Shown here: piece after piece, positions 45,406-56,201 of the stretch
Layout of the letters: every line of letters begins with the position of its first letter
How positions within the stretch are numbered: position 1 is the first letter of the stretch
Assembly (NCBI GenBank): GCA_022701365.1
Contig: JAKUHH010000080.1
Span: 498,436-562,435, forward strand
Direction of reading: 5' to 3'
Source of the DNA: Mycocentrospora acerina
Taxonomy: Eukaryota; Ascomycota; Dothideomycetes; Pleosporales
Length of the DNA stretch: 64,000 bases
The notes under the pieces: generated by a model
Databases searched by the model: none
What the model was told of the DNA's origin: nothing
The model's input: the letters and a program-made list of their open reading frames with translations, nothing else
Program-made: the position numbers and the translations under genes

Positions 45406-45555
45406 GGTGGACGTCCTGTCACTTGTGGGTGGTAGATGTGCACTCACCCGCAGACGATAGATGTGCACTCACCTGTAGACGATAGACGTGCACTCACCTG
45501 TAGGCAATAAACGTGCAACCACCCGTAGATGATAGACATGCACTCACCCGCAGAC
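45406..45555. repeat. 25-bp minisatellite, six copies
   Basis: Six head-to-tail units with exact 25-bp period, consensus close to GATAGACGTGCACTCACCYG plus YAGRC; a degenerate seventh unit precedes it from about 45381. Units differ mainly at C/T and G/A positions. It lies just to the right of the poly-G gap and downstream of the carrier gene. No coding meaning evident. Confidence 0.9.
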
Positions 45556-45759
45556 AACAGACATACATACGTACAAGTGCCCCACGGACATGTGTGGAAT
45601 GGAGATTTCTGAATTATTTCCTCAAAAAAAAACACAGTAATGTTGCAGCGCCGTTGTCCCTGACGTAAGCCTGGCCACCGCCTCTATAGCACCCAAACCC
45701 CCCCTCCCCAACCGTCATCAAGTCCATAAACCATTGCAGCCACTCATGGGTATCTTCTT

Positions 45760-46974
45760 CTACATCACCTTGCCAAACGCGGGAATAAGTGTCTGCGCGA
45801 GCCAGAAGGAGAAGACGAGCTTGGGTCCCGTCATGAGGAGCTTGGGAGTCAGCCCCTTGAAGAAGGAGGTGGGCCCCTCGTTCTTCATCATGTTGGAGAT
45901 GATCTTGAAGCCGCCCTCGGGGTTGTCAAAGTTCCTGTTCTGGATGCGCGTCTTGATGACATCGAGAGGCGCAGACACGAGCAGGGAAGCGCTGGCACCG
46001 GCAATCGAGGCAACAAAGTTCTGCCCCCATGTGGCCGAGTTGTAGTCGGAGAGCTTGTAGAGGTACTCCTTTGCTGCGGCGGATCCACCAAAGAGCTATA
46101 ATTGTGTTTGTCAGTTTATGTTTATTCTGTGGGTGGTGGTGGTGATAGTAGTAATGGTGATGATAGTGAGGGTAGTAGTGGTGACAGTCATGGAAGTAGT
46201 GGTGACAGTCATGGGATCAACATACCGCAAACGAACCTGGCGCGTTACGTGCCGCTGTCCAGCCCCAACCACGGTACAGTCCAAACCCCTCGTCGGCCAC
46301 GATCCTGAACAATCCTCGCCCCCGGAAAGCCTCTGGGTTAGTCTGGCGCTTGATCTTCAAGACGTCGAGCGGCAGCAGCACGATTTCACCAATGCCAATA
46401 ATGGAACCAGCCGTCGCATTCATAATCGTCTTGCCGTGGCCCTTGCCGAATGTGCGGTCGAAGCTGTCAATGTGGTGCTGCGTCAGGTAGTCGCGCACAA
46501 ACGGCTGGCCACCGTACTTGTAGATTCGCTGGAGTACCTAGCGCTGCTTGTCAACCATGCTGCCCCGCCAAGCCCACGGGGGGAGGGGGCAGAGAAGACG
46601 ACGTACTTTGTAGGCGGCGGCGTATCCGAGGCCGGGGAAGAGAGAGAAGAAGCGGCCCGAGACGGAGGCGCCGGCCTTGTCCTTGAAGACGACCTGGTTG
46701 AGGTGTGTGACGGATTGAATCTATGACGCAGCCGAGTCAGACGCGGATGCTGGCAGGTGAATTGTTTGCTTGCTTGGGCGCACCTTGCCAGTGTTGCTCA
46801 TCAATCGCTTAGCCGTCGTGTCGACGGGGTGGAAGACCATGAGCTCTGCAATGCCCGCACATCCTGTCGTTGTCAGTTGCATGGCCAAAGACTGCTGCGC
46901 CCGGGCAATTCACCTGCGCCCAACACTCGTGCCGTGTTGGACTCGCGCTTGAATCCGCCTGCTGTGGGCGACAT
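45760..46974 (-). CDS. GGC1: mitochondrial GTP/GDP carrier
   Basis: Inner-membrane carrier exchanging matrix GDP for cytosolic GTP, linked in yeast to mitochondrial iron and nucleotide balance. Five exons: 46914-46974, 46784-46863, 46607-46720, 46226-46537 and 45760-46095, giving 300 residues. The three repeats show P-x-[DE] signatures HPVDTTAKR, LPLDVLKIKR and APLDVIKTR. The combination of GAGCAGIAELMVFHPVDT and VVFKDKAGASVSGRFFSLFPG is typical of Ggc1/Yhm1 and distinguishes it from ADP/ATP or phosphate carriers. All joins keep frame. The fourth intron (46096-46225) contains a GGT/AGT-rich run including the 21-mer AGTAGTGGTGACAGTCATGG-A duplicated in tandem. Transcribed toward the minisatellite and gap. 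Confidence 0.92.
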
Positions 46975-47794
46975 GACGATCGAGTGTATATATTTCTATA
47001 TATCTGTATATATATATATATATATGTGTGTGTGTGGGCGTGTACCTGTATATGTAGGAAGCAAAGAATTAACCAGTCGAGGAGCAATTGGAGTGGTAGG
47101 TACAGCACAAGCAAAGCCCGCCAGCCAGGCCTGCACTCCACCACCGACACAAAAAAATCCGAGGACCGAGCATTGCGAAGCTTGGACTGCGCGCGGCCCG
47201 CCTCCGAAGACGCGCCAATCACTTCCGTCACAGACCCTGCTGCTGCCGACGACTCGGGCGGGCGCCGTGTGGGAACAAACGAACCACCCCTCTTATCACC
47301 TTATCGCGTCATTTTTTTTTCCCTCGACCAAAAGCCATAGCCTTCTCCAGCGAAAACTTGTAGTGATTGCGCAAATTTTTCTTTCCAAATGCGCTGTGTT
47401 TGTTTTTAGTCGGTACAGTCCTGCTTTGCCCTTACTGCGGTGCATCCTTTAGGAAAGAAAATACCGCTTGCCGATGTCGGACCCTGCATATGGCGGAGTA
47501 TCTTGAGAAACTTTTCTCCCTCAACAGAAACACCGTGATTTACTTGGCTAGGGTACAAGCCACCTGTGACTTTATGATGCTATTGATTATTTTGATTCCA
47601 TCCATCTTTGATCTTCAAATATACATAATTAACAAATCTAGCGAATACAGTTTAACAACGAAAAAAGAAGAGAAAGATTAAATTCATGCAAAGCAACGCA
47701 TGGCTTGTATTAGAGGGGTATCATGGTCATCCCTAGTTTACAACTACAACTACAACTACAACCACTACCACTACCACTACCATCACCTCCACGC
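46975..47794. other. intergenic with TA/TG microsatellite
   Basis: 820 bp holding the promoter of the GTP/GDP carrier and the 3' flank of the epimerase gene. An alternating (TA)n(TG)n run lies at about 46986-47035, within 15 bp of the carrier ATG. No gene supported; a 104-codon frame at 47367 lacks an ATG start. Confidence 0.5.
46986..47035. repeat. (TA)n(TG)n microsatellite
   Basis: Interrupted TATATC/TATATA units pass into a perfect (TA) then (TG) run. It would transcribe into, or lie just upstream of, the short 5' leader of the carrier mRNA. Confidence 0.8.
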
Positions 47795-48804
47795 CTAAGA
47801 CTCTGGGTTGTAGTACTTCCGCCAGTTATGCTCCTCCTCAAACCCCAACACCTCGCGAATCTTCCTATTACTCAGTGGCGCCTCCCACTCGCCCATCTCC
47901 CGCGTAATCGGCGTATCAGGGCACCACTGCTCCAAAAACTGCCTGGTAGGAAACGTCGCGGTAATAGTACTATTCGTCGCATTGAAAACCTGAAATCCCA
48001 GTCCATCCTTTTGCACACACAAGTCACAAATCTGGCCTAGATCCCTCGCATCAATGTAGCTCCACGCATTGCGCTTCCGGCACTTGGGGTCGTTGATGAA
48101 TTTGGGAAAGTCACGCGCATACTCGTGGGGCTCGATTACATTTCCAATGCGCAGGGCGTAGATGTCGGCGTCGAATCTGCGGGCGAAGCCTCGGGCGACG
48201 CGCTCGCCGACGAGTTTAGAGATGGCGTACGTGTCCATGGGATTTACGTCTGCGTCTTCGTCGAGGGGAAAGGCAGTGTAGGAGAGGTCGCCTTGGCCGA
48301 AGCAGACTTCGTATGTGGTTTCGCTGCTGGCGATGATGATCTTTTTGACGCCTAGCTTGCAGGCGGCTTCGATGACGTTGTAGGTTGAGGTGGCGTTTCC
48401 TTTGAAGCATTCATTGTCTGTTTTTCTTTCTTTAGCATTACATCTTTGCTGGTGAGACTACGAGGAGCCCTAGCTGGTAGGACTGCTAGTAGTGTGAGTA
48501 GATGCGCACCTGGGACGAGCATGTTCCGAGCATAGGCTGCGAAATGGATGACTGCATCAGGCGGACCGGGAACATGTGGGCCTTCGTAGCCTGCAAAGTT
48601 GAAGTGAGTCGTCAAGGCGTTGAAGACCTGCCCGCTGTCCGTCAAGTCTGTCTTGAGAGTGAAGACGCCGGCGTCTGGGTCTGGGAAGTCGATGAGGTCG
48701 AGGTTGAGCACTTGGTGGCCGCGTTTGATGAGCTCTTTGATGGCCCATCTACCAGCCTTGCCACTGCCGCCAGTGAATACAATACGCTTGCCTGTTGATG
48801 ACAT
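47795..48804 (-). CDS. NAD-dependent epimerase/dehydratase (extended SDR)
   Basis: Two exons, 48510-48804 and 47795-48417, joined across a 92-bp intron to give 305 residues. The N-terminal Rossmann motif is RIVFTGGSGKAGRWAIKEL (TGGxGxxG), with DLTD for cofactor contact, VIHFAAYARNM, and the catalytic YAISK (YxxxK, near residue 170) preceded by an IIASSETTYE Ser motif. Such proteins act on nucleotide sugars or related small substrates. The close NAD-dependent group also includes uronate dehydrogenases, which fits the length, but the substrate is not settled. Start chosen at MSSTGKRIVF. An upstream in-frame Met would add 33 residues without domain character. Divergent from the neighbouring plus-strand gene at 312 bp. 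Confidence 0.88.
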
Positions 48805-49116
48805 GCTTGGATATAAGGAGGGATGATTGTGTTGAGTTTGGGAGCAGAGTATATGGGAATTGGATGGAAATTCAAGCTGTGGCGACGCCTTTGGAGAATT
48901 CAATTACTGGGAGCCTTGCTCAATCACTGCAATTGCCACTGCGTATATATACCAGATGTCTACCCCAGACATTTGCATGGTGGGGCTGGTCGAGCGGAAT
49001 GGACGTCATCGTTGGTCGGTTCGACTCGACGCTAACAACTCTCCGCTCTCCACTCTCATGCAACATTCACCTGCAGCCTCTCACGCCTCTATGGTTGTAT
49101 ATCCATATCCATACAC
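48805..49116. promoter_or_regulatory. bidirectional promoter, epimerase and mitochondrial protein
   Basis: 312 bp between divergent start codons. No clear TATA box or known operator recognised. Confidence 0.4.
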
Positions 49117-50024
49117 ATGACCAGCGGTCTGATGCGGCGATTCTCGAGCTCTACCCGCACACAGTTCTCCCGGTCCACAGCAACATGGCTCACCGGGCCC
49201 CGGATTCTGGGACTCAAGCAGTACCGCAGAGGCATTACAGACGTCAGGCCACGACAAGCGTCGGTATCGAGGCAATGGTTCACGAGCTCAACGCCATGGC
49301 TCTGCTGTGACCTTGACGAGCACGAACAGAAGCGCTTGCACGAGCGCAATCTCAAGCTGGGAAACAGTACGTCCATGGCGCATTTTGCTGCAAGACGTTT
49401 CATGGAATGCTGACAGCCACAGCCATCCGGATCCTGCACGACCACTTGCCGACGCTACTGATATCGCCCTTGCCACAGGATATTCTCTCGCCACACATCA
49501 CCCTCCACCTATTCCCGTCGACGCACCCTCATCTCCCGACCGTGGGCGGAAAGATTGCATATGCAGCAGCGCTATGGACGGCGCCAGTGGCATGGGGCAG
49601 GGTGCCTGTGGTGGGCAACGTGAAGCTCAAGATATTGTCTGAGCGCATGGTCAAGAATGGCGGCTCGTCGACGCCAGCGCACATGCGACACGAGAAGCTG
49701 GTTGTGCGATGGCAGACGGAGAAGAGGGAGCATGGGCAGGTCAGCGACGTGGTGGAGAAGATCACGAGCATTGTGGCAGGATCGCGGCGAGCCGACGAAG
49801 AGTTCTCTGGGCTTTTTGTGTTTGAGTTTGACGAGGAGGGGCGCATCATCAACCATGTGATTGAGCACACTGACGAAGGCGAGCACTGGGACAAGACGAC
49901 AAAGTTCATCAGCGTGACGGACTGGCTGCTGGGTCGAGCGTGGGGCAGGCGCGAAGAGGGCAGTCCTAGTCTGGCGTTTGTCAAATGTGCGAGGGGGAAG
50001 AACAATGACGGCAAAGGCCGGTGA
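49117..50024 (+). CDS. unidentified, probably mitochondrial protein
   Basis: Two exons, 49117-49366 and 49417-50024, give 285 residues. The N-terminus (MTSGLMRRFSSSTRTQFSRS) is Arg/Ser-rich without acidic residues, a good mitochondrial presequence. The core has HERNLKLGNTTAIRIL, then LPQDILSPHITLHLFPSTHP, and a C-terminal alpha/beta part with SGLFVFEFDEEGRIINHVIEH. The latter resembles the final strands of SnoaL/NTF2-like cone folds, as in several uncharacterised fungal mitochondrial proteins. No enzyme motif and no membrane helix. The acceptor could be 49417 or 49423; both keep frame, differing by two residues. I do not assign a function. Confidence 0.75.
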
Positions 50025-50974
50025 TGGGGGAGTTGGAGGAGTTGGGGCTGTCGAGGATGCGGGAGCACGCGGAACTCTCCCCTTTGGCTGCGTGTTTGTT
50101 GTCCAGATTCGTGTATACCCTTTTTCAACGTTGCAGCACTCTTTCTTTCTTTCCTTCTTTCTTTTTCAATGGATATTGCAACTCTCTTTTCAACGCTGCC
50201 ATGTTTCGCGGGCAGTTTCTTGTACAAGGGCACACACCTGTTGTGTTGTATAGTAGGAAGTACCTAGGTAGATGCAACCAAACCAAGCTCCATCCTAGTC
50301 TACGACACGCCCCCATGACTCGTGGCCGTGCATGTGGCCGTACAGGAGGCCTGCGCCTGCACCAACGGCTTTTGTTGCTTTTTGCCTTGGGCGGTCGACG
50401 GGAAGCCAAGGGAAGCGCAGATGCATGTGCTGACGGACTGGGCGTGACTGGTTCTTGCGGGGGGGTTGACAGCTGCAGTGCTGGACAGCTGCAGCGATGC
50501 ACAACAGGCAGCCAATGGCGGGCGGCCAGAGCGAGAGCATCACACAGCACAGCACACAGCACACAGCACATACCACGCAGCACAGCACACACGGGCCAGG
50601 CTACGTGACTAGCTGCCGACGACCACGACCACGACGGCATTGACGGGACGGGGCTCTTGTGTCTCACCGTCGACCTCACCCCCAACCCTCCGCCCGCCCT
50701 CGTCGTCGTCGTCGTCGTTGTCGTCGTCGTCTCTCACGTGCAGCTGCGGCTGTTTGTTGTTGTTGTTGCTTTTGCTGATCGCCTGTGTGCGTGCCGCCTA
50801 ACCGCCGCCGCTGCCGCTGCCAGCCACCGCCAGGAGCTCCCCCGCCATTGGAGGATACACGGCAGGCTGCCCGGAGCTTCAGCCTTGCTGCGCACGTCTG
50901 CATCTGCGTCGGCGTCTGCATCTGCGTCTGCCTCCTCCCCGCCCACACGCTCCTCCGCCCGACCTTCCTCAGCC
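50025..50974. other. intergenic, EDE1 promoter region
   Basis: 950 bp. Contains a CT/TTTC tract (about 50135-50170), a CACAGCA-rich run (about 50545-50595) and GTC/GTT triplet runs (about 50700-50770). Frames open on either strand are by-products of these repeats. Confidence 0.5.
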
Positions 50975-53900
50975 ATGGCGGACCTCTCAGCCAGCGGAGA
51001 CCTGGGTGCGTTGTGTGTCTTGTGTTGTCTTGCGCTGTCCTGCCCAGTGCCGCGGCAGCAGCAAGCAACATGCCCCCTTCCTGTGTGCGCGTCGCCGCTG
51101 CAACCCCACGGCTAACCCACGTGCAGGCCAGCCCATCCTCAACCTCACGCCCGACGAGAAGCGCGTGTTCCAGCACCTGTTCCAGCAGGCCGACACGGAG
51201 AAGCTGGGCGTCATCACCGGCGAGATTGCCGTCAAGTTCTTCGAGCGCACCAAGCTGGCCCCGGCCGTCCTGGGCGAAATATGGCAGATTGCAGACACGG
51301 AGAACCGCGGGCTGCTGACCATGGCCGGCTTCTGCCAGGTCCTGCGTCTGATCGGCCACTACCAGGCGGGCAGAGACCCCTCGCCCGAGCTTGCCTTTCG
51401 CCGTATGTCTCCCCACTACCTCTCTGCCTCTACTCCTACTACCACCACCACCACCTCTACCCCTAACATGTGCTGACCCCCCTGTAGCTGCCCCGCTCCC
51501 CAAGTTCGAGGGCTTGTCCATCCCCTCCGCGCCGCCCCCACCGCCTGCCTTTACTGCCCAGCCCACGGGCTCTATACAGCCCCAGGTGAGCGGCAGCGGC
51601 CCCATCCGCGTCCCTCCGCTCGTGCCTGCCAAGGCCTCCGAGTACGCAGGCCTGTTTGAGAAGTCGGGCGCCGTCAATGGCGTCTTGTCTGGTAACTCTC
51701 TTGCCCTCCTAGCCCTCCATCCACTGGCTGCTGGACTAACAAACCACTAGGTGAAAATGCAAAGGAGATCTTCGAGAAGGCTAGGCTGCCCAACGAGGTC
51801 CTCGGTCGCATCTGGAACCTCTCAGACACAGAACAGCGCGGAGCCCTCAACGTCACAGAGTTCATCATCGCCATGCATCTTCTTGCCTCATACAGGACAG
51901 GGAACATGAAGGCGCTTCCCAACACCCTCCCCCCCGGCCTCTACGAGGCAGCTTCTCGACGAGGCTCGCCTCCCCCTCCCCCAGGACCTCCGGGGCGTCC
52001 AGACCAAACAGCCTCCATCCCTCGCCAGTTCAGCGGCCAGCAGAACGCACCAAGGAACCAAAGCCCTCTGGCGCGACCCCCCTACGCCCCTCCTCAGCCA
52101 GTACAACCAACTGGGAGTGACTGGCTCATCAGCCCGCAAGAGAAAGCTTCATACGATAACCTGTTCAAGGGCGTTGACACAATAGGCCGTGGCTTCATAA
52201 CTGGAGAGCAGGCTGTACGCTTCTTCAGCGACTCGGGCTTGCCAGAGGATATTCTTGCTGGTATTTGGGACCTGGCAGACATCAACTCTGAAGGCCAGCT
52301 CTCAAAAGACGAGTTTGCCGTTGCCATGTACTTGATTCGACAGCAACGCAAAGGAGACCAGCTTCCTACTACGTTGCCTCCAAGTCTCATCCCTCCAACT
52401 CTACGCACAGCCGCCAACCAAGCAGTGCCCGTATCGGCGCCTGCTCCAGAGTCTGCGCCTCCAATCATCCGCGCACCTCAGCCCAAGTCTGCTGCTGATG
52501 ATTTGTTCGGCTTGGATGCTTTCTCGTCTCCTGCCCCCGCTCCTCAGCAGGTACAGCTCTCGACTGGCGGTTCGGGTGTGTTTGGCAAGCCATTTGACAA
52601 CGATCCCTTTGCGAGCAAAGCCGCTTCTCCGACCTCTCCACACCCCTTCCAGCCGTCGCCGCGAAACCCAGCGGCTACATTCAAGCCTTTCTTGCCAAGC
52701 TCGTCGTTTGGCCAGACCCTTACGGCACACTCGACTGGCCAGTCAGGAACGTCGGGAGTACAGTCGCGCGCCAACCCACCATCGGTCATGGAGGACTTGT
52801 TGGGTGGCGAGAGTGACCCCGAAATCAACAAGAAGCTGACCCAGGATTCGACCGAGTTGGCCAACATGTCGAACCAGATGACCACGCTCCGAAACCAGAT
52901 GCAGGAAGTGCAGAACAAAAAGGGCGTGACCGAGAACGACCTCAACAGCGTGAATACTCAGAGGCGCGACCTTGAACTCCGCCTGACACAGTTCAAGACG
53001 CAGTATGAACAGGAGGTAAAGACGGTAAAGGCATTGGAGGACCGACTTGCAGCTTCACGCAACGAGACCCGGAAGCTGCAACAAGATCTTGCCATGATTG
53101 AAGCAACCTACCAGGATCTGCAAAACCAGCACCGTGAAATTGGTGGCGCTCTCGAAGCTGACCAGCGCGAGAACAACAACCTGAAGGAGCGCATCCGACA
53201 GATCAATGCTGAGACCGCCCAGTTGCGTCCGCAGCTTGACAAGCTGAGGTCTGATGCGAGACAGCAAAAGGGCATGGTGGCGATCAACAAGAAGCAGCTT
53301 GCTACAAATGAAGGAGAGAGAGAGAAGATCAAGAATGAGATTAGTGACTTGAGCAGGTCTACAGAAGATGGGTCTCGTAGTCCACAAGGGCAAGCGTCAG
53401 CTGTCGTCAGCCCTGCCCTTTCCACGGCAAGCCACAACACTAACCCCTTCTTCCGCAAATCGCCTCAGCCAGTCTCAGAGAACACCATGTCGCCTTCAGG
53501 CTTCGCTCCTCGGGATGGACCTCACAAGGACTTTGACAACGTCTTTGGCTCCTTTGCAGCCCCCCAGAATAGCGCGCCTCCAGTCTCGTTCCGTTCGGAG
53601 AGCCAGAGCCAGGTGCCTACCTTTTCTGCTCCCTCTGGCCAATCTGTTCGCTCTTCTGAAGGACCTGATGTCCCAACTCCTTCAACATCTCCTCCTCTTT
53701 CTGCTTACCAGGAGTCTCCACGTGCCGGAGAGATTCCAGCGCCATCGGAATCTCGCCAATTTGGGTCTCCTTTCTTGCCTCTGAGAGATTCTGCCCCGCG
53801 ATCTGACTCGTTTAGCTCTTCCGTCAGGGCAACCGCACCTACTAGCAGGTATGGTGTTCCAGGCAACCAGACACCTACAATCTCGCAGGCTTCCCCTGCT

Positions 53901-55576
53901 AGCACTCCCGTGCCTGAGAAGCCATCTGCTGAGCGAAGTGACACCACACGTGCTGACACTGATGGATTTAGCTCTTTCAACTTTGATAGGAACTTCTCAG
54001 CGTCACCAGTAGCCAGCGTCACCAGCGACACACAACGCTCAATCTCGAAGCCGGACGAACGCAAAGACCTGTACGCCAGCTTCGGAGCTCCATCTGTTCC
54101 AGTCGACATTCCAGGGGCTTTCCCATTGGAGACGCCAACACCTCTCCAACAAATGCAGACTGGAGAGAGCCACTTGAGCAATCAGAGCAAGAACACGAAC
54201 CGAACTGATCTCTTCGGGGCTCCTCCTAGTGAGCAGTCTCGATCAGGTGGCAAGGTCGATTTCGATGCTGCTTTTGCAGGCTTGGGCGGCAGTCGTCCAA
54301 ACACATCGTCTGCATCTGCAACCCACAACGCGGATGGCTCGAGCAGGTTCAACAAGGAGTTCCCTCCGATTGAGGATCTTGCACACGACGATGATAGCGA
54401 CAGCAACGATGGCCAGGGTTTCGCGGATAACTTTACTCCTGCATCCCCTGATCAGAAACGCTCCAGCACTGGTGAGAAGCAAAACTCTCAGCAGCAACAA
54501 CGACCCGACACTGCTTCTTCCGATGAGCTATACAGGGCACCTCCTCCTACTACCCGTCTTGACTCGAACCTAAGTGGATTGCCTTCCCCAGGCGCCCAAA
54601 AGTCACCGCCATCGTACGACTCGGCTGTCAGCCCGAAGAGAAGTAGCTCGAACCAGTTCCCACCCGAGTTCGGCGGCCTTCTTCCGTCACGCGAGATTGC
54701 CAACTCGCCGCCATCGTTCCAATCTCCAGACAAGTCATTCAATTCGTCAGGTGGTCACGGTGCCGCGCTTTTTGGTGGCTCTTCAAAGTCCGTCACAACG
54801 TCGCCGCCGCCAACGGAAAACACATCATCGACACTACCTTCGGATGCGTACCACTCAGCCATCACATACGGCGCCAGTGATACAACAAACAAGGGACCGG
54901 CACCATCCGCCAGCATTCCTCAGCTCGGACGATCTGCTTTCAACGATGACTTTGACGCCGGCTTTGATGACTTGACCGAGGCTAAAGAGGATGACAAGAC
55001 CGATGACGACTTCATGTTCTCTTCGCAGCGCAGCGAGGGGCTGGATGAGTTCAACCCCGTGTTCGACTCGCCAGCAGCGTCCAAGACAAACACCTTGGCT
55101 TCACAGCAGACCCCTACTAGCAAGCAACGCGGCGACGACAGCTTCAGCGACTTTGAACACTTGTCGCAGAGTTTCGGACAACCCCAGGTGACACAGCCTG
55201 CTGCCTCGTCGCAAGATTGGGACGCCATCTTCTCCAACCTGGAGTCCTCCCAGCCCGACAAGAACGCACAGCAGGCGCCGAACGACTTTGGCAAGTCTGT
55301 CTTTGATGACCTCGACAAGGAAGAAGCCTCTTCTTCGTCATTGAAAGCACCCCAGATGCCCCAGCTTGGCCGTGCCATCAGCTCCGGAACAGAGCACGAC
55401 GACCCTATTCTGAAGAAGTTGACTGGCATGGGTTTCGCACGCAATGATGCTCTGTCCGCTCTCGAGAAGTTTGATTACGATATCAACAAGGTAAGCAAGC
55501 AACCAAGCCAATAGTATGTATTTGTGTTTTCTGACAAAAAATGCAGGCTACCGACTACCTATCGGCCAACCAGTAG
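50975..55576 (+). CDS. EDE1: EH-domain endocytic scaffold Ede1 (Eps15-like)
   Basis: Early clathrin-mediated endocytosis scaffold that starts coat assembly at the plasma membrane. Five exons: 50975-51005, 51127-51402, 51488-51691, 51751-55490 and 55547-55576, giving 1426 residues. Three EH domains: about 12-100 (LNLTPDEKRVFQHLFQQAD), about 150-230 (SEYAGLFEKSG ... LSDTEQRGALNVTEFIIAMHLL) and about 294-385 (LISPQEKASYDNLFKGVD). EH domains bind NPF peptides of adaptors. A coiled coil spans about 525-705 and mediates oligomerisation. A long disordered Ser/Pro/Gln segment with DF/DNxF-like patches follows. A ubiquitin-binding UBA domain ends the protein (ILKKLTGMGFARNDALSALEKF). The last exon (30 nt) supplies ATDYLSANQ, the final UBA helix; without it the frame ends in a false VSKQPSQ. 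Confidence 0.95.
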
Positions 55577-56201
55577 GAGTCGAGTTGAATCTAGTCGAGT
55601 TTTGAATCAAGCAGGTCAATCTAGCACGACATAGAGTATCTTGGATGATTTCTTGTACGAGTACAACATTGCAGCATAGCTTGCCCCGTCTTCATACCCT
55701 TGAGCGTTGATTTTCTTTATCACCAGGCAACGCTACTAGCTGCATCAAGCGCTGCAGCGCCCTTCGTTCCTTTGACATTTCCTATTGTACTGTACTTGAT
55801 TGAATCGGACCTTTCGCGATTGGCGGTGGATGAGCGGTTTTTGCGTCTGCACATATGCTGCGAATAATTCATCATTTTGTTTCTTGCTCACCAGCCGCTT
55901 GTGCCCAGTTTGATTCGGTGGTCTTCTTCTTCAGCCTGTTGCGTTGGGCTTATGCGCACGTGTGCCGGCTTCAAGGCTAACGCCACTATGGCGCATACGT
56001 CATGAACTCGCGTTCGCACATCACGCGCCTGGCCACTTGCGAAGTACTACTACAGTGGTAAGCTCGTTAGCTCATCATGACCCCACTGCAGCCTACATAA
56101 GGATCAGGGCGCATGACCCTTTGCGCACCTTGTTGCCTTTTTGAAACTCTACATACAAAGACCTGTTCACACGTGCACATTCGCATTGACAACGAGCAGA
56201 C
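55577..56201. other. intergenic
   Basis: 625 bp between two plus-strand genes: EDE1 3' flank and promoter of the WW-domain gene. Nothing recognisable. Confidence 0.45.

Larger units (their letters stand above)
44740..45759. other. intergenic containing assembly gap and minisatellite
   Basis: About 1.0 kb between YPT1 and the GTP/GDP carrier gene. Includes a gap of 178 Ns bounded by G runs and a 25-bp tandem array (both listed). Any gene inside the gap would be invisible, but flanking frames show none. Confidence 0.5.

Noticed and set aside
50676..51677. 333-codon minus-strand frame over the EDE1 start
   Set aside because: Gly/Arg/Gln-rich shadow of GC-rich promoter repeats and of the first EH domain exons; the plus-strand gene is clear.
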